Positions 57,860 to 64,000 of a stretch of DNA of 64,000 nucleotides are shown here, piece by piece. The notes under the pieces are model-generated. The model saw only the letters and a program-made list of their open reading frames with translations. It searched no databases and had not been told where the DNA came from. The DNA is taken from contig JAODUO010001319.1 in the NCBI GenBank assembly GCA_025642075.2, positions 261,589-325,588 on the forward strand, given 5' to 3'. The stretch comes from Ridgeia piscesae. Taxonomy: Eukaryota > Annelida > Polychaeta > Sabellida > Siboglinidae. The position numbers and the translations under genes are program-made. The stretch's first letter is position 1; the number at the start of each line of letters is the position of its first letter.

Positions 57860-58060
57860 ATATTGTAGTATAATACTTTAGTGTTCTTCATGGACATTGA
57901 GTGTCCTGTGGCCCGGCAATGATCTCCTACTCCTGTTATCCAGGTTTGTATGTTCTTTGAATCTCTGGTTGAGTGTTCTCTTGGTGTCACCTATGTATGT
58001 GTGGCTACTGTCGATGTCACACGTGATGTTATAGATTGTTCCACATTGATGGCACGGCAA
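57860..58060 (-). pseudogene. Penelope-like GIY-YIG endonuclease, copy B (truncated)
   Basis: CGTIYNITC, HTYIGDTKRTLNQRFKEH, then a frame slip, DHCRATGHSMSMKNTKVL, and an abrupt end. Compared with copy A, a deletion removed the last helix with the catalytic Glu and the 3' tail (A 39430-39645). Confidence 0.7.
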
Positions 58061-60690
58061 GCTGTGTCTTAACTTGACAGTGTCATCCACATTTGATGAT
58101 GGCATGGCAAGCTGTGTCTGCACTTGACAGTGTCATCCGCATTTTATGATGGCATGGCAAGCTGTGTCTGTACTTGACAGTGTTATCCACATTTAATGAT
58201 GGCACGGCAAGGTGTGTCTACATTTGACGGTGTCATCCGCATTTGATGATGGCACGGCAAGCTGTGTCGGCACTTGACGGTGTTATGCACATTTGATGGT
58301 GGCACGGCAAGCTGTATCTGCACTTGATGGTGTCATCCGCATTTGATAATGGCACGGCAAGCTGTGTCTGCACTTGACAGTGTCATCCACATTTGATGAT
58401 GGCATGGCAAGCTGTGTCTGCACTTGACAGTGTTATCCACATTTAATGATGGCACGGCAAGCTGTGTCTACATTTGACGGTTCATCCGCATTTGATGATG
58501 GCACGGCAAGCTGTGTCGGCACTTGACGGTGTTATGCACATTTGATGGTGGCACGGCAAGCTGTGTCTGCACTTGACAGTGTCATCCACATTTGATGACG
58601 GCATGGCTAGCTGTGTCTGCACTTGACAGTGTTATCCGCATTTGATGATGGCATGCCAAGCTTTGTCTACACTTGTCAGTGTTATGGACATTTGATGATG
58701 GTACGGCAAGCTGTGTCTGCACTTGAGGGTGTCATGCACATTTAATGATGGCACGGCAAGCTGTGTCTGCACTTGACTGTGTTATGGACATTTGATGATG
58801 GTACGGCAAGCTGTGTCTGCACTTGACTGTGTTATGGACATTTGATGATGGTACCGCAAGCTGTGTCTACACCTGAGGGTGTCATGCACATTTGATGATG
58901 GTACGGCAAGCTATGTCTGCACTTGACTGTGTTATGGACATTTGATGATGGTACGGCAAGCTATGTCTGCACTTGAGTGTGTCATTCACATTTGATGATG
59001 GCACGACAAGGTGTGTCTGCACTTGACAGTGTCATGCGCATTTGATGATGGCACGGCAAGCTGTGTCCGCACATGACAGTGTCATACGCATTTGATGATG
59101 GCACGCAAGGTGTGTCTGCACTTGACAGTGTCATGCATATTTGATGATTGCTCGGCAAGCTGTGTCTACATTTGACAGTGTCATCCACATTTGGTGATGG
59201 CACGGCAAGCTGTGTCTGTACTTGACACTGTCATTGATATTTGATGATGGCAAGGCATGCTGTGTCTGCACTTGACAGTGTCATCCACATTTGATGATGG
59301 CAACGCAAGCTATGTCTGCACTTGACAGTGTCATCCGCATTTGATGACGGCACGGCAAGCTGTGTCTGCACTTCACAGTGTCATCCACATTTGAGGACGG
59401 AATGGCAAGCTGTGACTGCACTTGTCAGTGTCATCCAGATGTGATGATGTTACGGCAAGCTGTGTCTACACTTGTCATCCACATTTGATGACAGCATGGC
59501 AAGCTATGTCCACTGCACTTCCAGTCAGGCGACCAATATAATTAGCATACCCATTAAACAATTCACTGAGTAGTATTGTGTATGCGCATGCGCATTTCAT
59601 CATGGCACGGCAAGTTGTGTCTGAAATTAGCAATGTAATGCGCATTTGATGATGGCACGGCAAGCTGTGTCTGCGCTTGACAGTGTCAAGTGCATTTGAT
59701 GAAGGCACTGCAAGCTGTGTCTGCACTTGACAGTGTCATGCATATTTGATGATTGCTCGACAAGCTGTGTCTACATTTGACAGTGTCATCCACATTTGGT
59801 GATGGCACGGCAAGCTGTGTCTGTACTTGACACTGTCATTGATATTTGATGATGGCAAGGCATGCTGTGTCTACACTTGTCATCCACATTTGATGACGGC
59901 ATGGCAAGCTGTGTCTACACTTGTCATCCACATTTGATGACGGCATGGCAAGCGGTGTCTACACTTGTCATCCACATTTGATGACGGCATGGCAAGCTGT
60001 GTCTACACTTGTCATCCACATTTGATGACGGCATGGCAAGCTATGTCCACTGCACTTCCAGTCAGGCGACCAATATAATTAGCATACCCATTAAACAATT
60101 CACTGAGTAGTATTGTGTATGCGCATGCGCATTTCATCATGGCACGGCAAGTTGTGTCTGAAATTAGCAATGTAATGCGCATTTGATGATGGCACGGCAA
60201 GCTGTGTCTGCGCTTGACCGTGTCAAGTGCATTTGATGAAGGCACTGCAAGCTGTGTCTGCACTTGACAGTGTCATGCATATTTGATGATTGCTCGACAA
60301 GCTGTGTCTACATTTGACAGTGTCATCCACATTTGGTGATGGCACTGCAAGCTGTGTCTGTACTTGACACTGTCATTGATATTTGATGATGGCAAGGCAT
60401 GCTGTGTCTGCACTTGACAGTGTCATCCGCATTTGATGACGGCACGGCAAGCTGTGTCTGCACTTCACAGTGTCATCCACATTTGAGGACGGAATGGCAA
60501 GCTGTGACTGCACTTGTCAGTGTCATCCAGATGTGATGATGTTACGGCAAGCTGTGTCTACACTTGTCATCCACATTTGATGACGGCATGGCAAGCTGTG
60601 TCTACACTTGTCATCCACATTTGATGACGGCATGGCAAGCTGTGTCTACACTTGTCATCCACATTTGATGACGGCATGGCAAGCTATGTC
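58050..60690 (-). repeat. 50-bp minisatellite, ~50 copies (copy B)
   Basis: Same unit as 39832-40355 but about five times longer. It includes a 537-bp higher-order duplication (59475-60011 and 60012-60548, nearly identical) and captured copies of the array's own right flank (CCAGTCAGGC at 59521, 60058 and 60701). Late units are shortened (ACACTTGTCATCCACATTTG). Confidence 0.95.
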
Positions 60691-61419
60691 CACTGCACTT
60701 CCAGTCAGGCGACCAATATAATTAGCATACCCATTAAACAATTCACTGAGTAGTATTGTGTATGACTACGTCTACTTCCCAAACCACGGTACTTGCCAGT
60801 AAACTGTGGTACTGTGACTTCTTAATCAGTGGTGCCACCTGGTGTACGAGGATGTCTAGTATTTCCAACTGAAATAATTTTTTCATTAAACGCTTTAGTG
60901 AGCAATAGCCACTTTAGGCATGGACAAATTATACACATGTACGGGCATATTTGCAATGTATCTAGTCCTGATGGGTCAATGAATGGTTCACAGCAGCTTA
61001 GAAAGATATCAAAGAACTTTCTGCTACTGTAGAAATAAGATGATGATGTGTACGACTCTTGAAAAACTGAGCACCATTGTCACAGATCTCACCAACTACA
61101 CTGTGTGGAAGTTCATTCCAGGTCTAATAATTGTTTTATTAATGATAACATCATTAAATGTACATTTTATCTTCCTGTGGGTCATAATTGGTAACGTTAA
61201 CATATAGTAAAAAATGAGAACAAAAATAGAAAACATTCGATACACAGAGTGGATGAACGATAAGCACACGATTGAGTTTGTTGTTCCAAATTTGGTTGTT
61301 TTGCTTCTATTTCACCATTTGATGCTTTTGTAATGCACTCCCAATTCACACTCATTGTTGAAGATATATCTTGCAAACTGTTTACTAAGACTATCAGTAT
61401 CATAACATAATCAATCTGT

Positions 61420-61912
61420 GGGGAGCAGTGGTCATGTGATAGAGCGCCGGACTGTCAATCGAGGGGACGGTGGTTCAATGCCACCTACCGCCATTTAAAA
61501 ACTTAGGAAATTTCGTTCACCCCACGTTTGCATGTGTCTTTCGGAGGAGACTAAAAGCCGGTGGTCCCTTCTATCTGGAGTCTATGCCGGGGGAAGTAAG
61601 AGATCCTACACAGGGGGTAAATGTGTAACCTGAAGAGGACTCACAAATTCTCGTTGGACTTTAAACGCCCTGCAAAGGGCCCCGTCCAGTATCAGTATTC
61701 GTTCACCCCACATTTGCCTGTGTCATTCGGAAGAGACACTAAAAGCCGGTGGTCCTTTCTATCTGGAGTCTATACCGGGGTAAGTAAATAATCCCACATG
61801 GGTTAAATGTGTAACCTTTAGAGAACTCACAAATTCTCGTTGGACTTTAAACGCCCTGCAAAGGGCCCCGTCCAGTATCTGAGAGAAAGAAAGAAAAAAA
61901 AGAGAAAGAATC
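61420..61912 (+). repeat. tRNA-derived SINE with doubled body (copy B)
   Basis: tRNA-like head with box B-like GGTTCAATGCC, then a body (TTCGTTCACCCCAC...GGGCCCCGTCCAGTATC) present twice in tandem at ~61512-61698 and ~61699-61884, then a GAAA-rich tail. Copy A has no body. The body itself may be a conserved SINE core, but I cannot name it. Confidence 0.8.
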
Positions 61913-62541
61913 AGAGTAATTATCAATGTTTCATAGCAGTAACCCACTCGATCATACTTGTTTATAGAGTATGGACTATGCATGCTCTCGCAACTTTAAG
62001 CCAATCAGGGGACCGCTATCAAAGACACCCAGTATTGGGCAACTTTTATTTACAGATAGGCCTCTGTGTTAGCTAGACACTGCTATTGGCTAAAGTTGAT
62101 ATCAGTGGGGAATTCCTCTGTCATATACAGTCAGTAGACATTCTGGTCTTTCTCATAGTACCAAATATCCAGGTCATCTATCCCTTTCTCATCAATTTTG
62201 TAAAAAATGTGTTAATGTCAAAATTATAAATATCTGTAAGGATTACTTCTTATATGGACATATAGCACCTACAATTTGTAAATAAGAACTTAGAACTTAA
62301 CACCTAAAATGTACAAGTTGACACCTCTGACCTGATGTCTATGATGTAATGAGAGGATGGTTAGATCTTGCCTGCTGGTCATTCACACCAATGATCCTGA
62401 TGTTTTACTCTGGATGAAGTCGAGTCGTTTAAGTGTGGTGATTGAGGCACTCGTTCAGCTTGGTGAAGTGTACTTCATGACACTGTGAAATTGAGCCTTG
62501 TACGCTGTGACACTCCCCATGACATTCAGTTTGTTAGCAAC

Positions 62542-62573
62542 TACTCTAGTCACGTACGTACGTGACTAGAGTA
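62542..62573. repeat. 32-bp perfect palindrome
   Basis: Perfect dyad centred on CACGTACGTACGTG, flanked by TACTCTAGT and its complement. Copy A (41970-41995) has only the centre and right half, with ~50 other bases to the left, so the left half is new. Confidence 0.95.
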
Positions 62574-62649
62574 TTATCGAGCTTGGTTGGCCACAAGTAG
62601 TGGGTGGTGTTGCGCGGGTGTGGGGGGATAATAAAACATATTCATATAT

Positions 62650-63420
62650 TTATGTAGGCATTGAGTGCAAGTGCCTTCTAAATGAGTCGAGTGAATGTTT
62701 GCATTTGTTCCATGACTTGATGTTGCTCGGAAAGAAGGAGTGTTTGTAGGCTTCGATGCGGGTGGATGGTTTTAAGTAGCGGTTTTAAGTAGCGGTGTGC
62801 GGAGTGGCTGTGAGTGAGGATGTTGTTACGTTCACAAGGTTGTTTGCGATACGGTACAACATTACGAGCTTGGCTTCCGCCCACCTACTCGCAAGGGTCA
62901 CCCTCTCCATGCTTTCGATCATGGTGATCACACAGTCTGCTGTGTCAACGGTAGTCACTCTTCACGAAGCGGGCAGCTTGACGCTGCACATTCTCCACAG
63001 ATCTGATGTTCTTCTCTGTGGACGGATCCCATACTGTTGACACATATTCCACGATGGGTCTGACAAACGTTTAGTAGTATAACGTTTTGTTGGCCTCTGG
63101 GCTTCTGTTGATGTTGCGCTGTAGGAAGGCCCTGGTGTTGTTGGCTTTCTTTGTCACATTGTTGATGTGGTCGTTCTAAGACTGAGTTCTGTCTGTGGTT
63201 ACTCCAAGGTACTTGGTGCCTTTAACCTCCTTTAGTTGGAGTTCATTTATGGAGTAATTGGTGACAATTTTCTTTTTCCTTCTGTTGGTGATTCGAATGA
63301 CGTCGCATTTGTCTGGATTATTCCATCAGCCAGACCGCTTCCCATGTTTGTAGGCTGTCGATGTCGTCTTGCAGTGTGTCTGCATCAAGTGTTGAGGTTG
63401 CGATATAGGAGACAATCATC
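62650..63420 (-). pseudogene. CR1-type LINE RT fragment (copy B)
   Basis: Counterpart of 42072-42858, with the same extents: active-site end cut at CAGGGTTGGG, stop at 62650. It has its own small indels around 62790-62890. Confidence 0.85.
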
Positions 63421-63422
63421 AG

Positions 63423-64000
63423 CAGGGTTGGGTTTAAGGCGGCCTTAAACCTGTTTTTTGCACGACATGTGCCGTAAACTGCCCTAACAGGTCTTAACAT
63501 TAAACTCTGTCTCTGGATCCTGCAACAAATCAATTTCAATTCTCATTAAAAGCTGTTTTATTAGGAACTCCAATCTGATTTTTCAAATGTGACCTTCATG
63601 TTGGATTCTATCATAATAATATAGAACTTTTTATTCTCATTACAGGGATACAAACTTCATCTATGTGGCTTGATTAGTAGAAAAGTTATGATGTTTTAAA
63701 CATTGACTATTTTCCGGCTATTTACATCCTCGGATTAAGTTGATGAAATTGCAATTTGGGGCAGGTCACAGACAAAAACCAATATTGATTTAACATTAAT
63801 TTCTCTCATAACAATTAAGTATATACTATTTACTTTAAGGTTATTATTTTGCAAATTGGTAGGCCAGTAACTAGTTGCAAAAATATGAACTTGAAAATGG
63901 CCCATTATAACTACTATGCCATTATTTTCTAACACGCCATTTCAAATATATAAAAACGAGCATATCTAAGCTAGAAAGGTGAATCACATGTCATTGGAAT
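63423..64000 (+). mobile_element. hAT-like left terminal region (copy B, cut by window)
   Basis: Starts CAGGGTTGGG as at 42861 and stays aligned with copy A to the window end (64000 pairs with 43453). The matching continuation would reveal whether B also carries the hAT transposase and motif cluster. Confidence 0.5.

Larger units (their letters stand above)
49130..64000. repeat. Composite duplication, copy B (runs off the window)
   Basis: Direct-orientation counterpart of 27775-43453. Private segments: 50398-52009, the 827-bp element at 54787-55613, expansion of the 50-bp array (58050-60690), a doubled SINE body and a 32-bp palindrome. It lacks the CR1 element and both minisatellites of 37.3 and 38.8 kb. 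Confidence 0.85.

Noticed and set aside
58050..60690. CRISPR-like array or repeated small genes in the 50-bp array
   Set aside because: No spacers; the open frames are translations of the repeat and of a captured flank.

Overview
The window looks like intergenic or repeat-rich DNA from an animal genome, probably an aquatic invertebrate. This rests on the transposon mix (CR1-type LINEs, a Penelope-like GIY-YIG fragment, a tRNA-derived SINE, Tigger/pogo, hAT, Ty3/Gypsy, MULE-like pieces), intron-like GT..AG gaps, long microsatellites, and the absence of any compact operon-like coding. The species cannot be named from the sequence alone. I found no intact host gene that I would defend. Every recognisable coding stretch is a transposon-type protein or a relic.

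Layout. 1-4.8 kb: diverged direct repeats and a chain of microsatellites (CACTG, GGGAT, GGGA, GA). 4.8-8.7 kb: an element with long inverted arms and matching ends. 11.3-18.6 kb: inverted arms around 12.4 and 18.3 kb enclosing a motif-rich segment and a Tigger element (15123-18286, TA target duplication). The Tigger carries a broken transposase, a 61-bp tandem array grown from its acidic coding region, and a nested LINE tail. 21.9-23.8 kb: a non-autonomous hAT element with a perfect 8-bp target duplication. 24.0-26.5 kb: a 43-bp satellite-like array.

From about 27.8 kb to the end, two diverged copies of one composite unit lie in direct orientation, roughly 20-21 kb apart (A 27775-43453; B 49130-64000, running off the window). 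Blocks match but one block is moved, and each copy has private insertions. Shared blocks hold a Ty3/Gypsy integrase relic followed on the same (minus) strand by a TatD-type nuclease relic, a Penelope GIY-YIG endonuclease relic with a 50-bp minisatellite beside it, a tRNA-derived SINE, a LINE RT fragment and hAT-type ends. Copy A alone carries a nearly full-length CR1-type LINE (32353-35452) inserted in the Gypsy integrase; copy B keeps the unoccupied site. Between the copies lie hAT transposase exons and a 2.1-kb stretch with eight same-strand copies of GTGACTCGCGTTAC or one-base variants, which no family I know explains.

The most unusual signals are the GTGACTCGCGTTAC cluster, the Gypsy-TatD neighbourhood, the minisatellite that seems to have grown from Penelope coding sequence, and several insertions dated relative to each other by empty sites inside the window. 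All alignments were made by eye, so block edges are approximate unless a target duplication fixes them.
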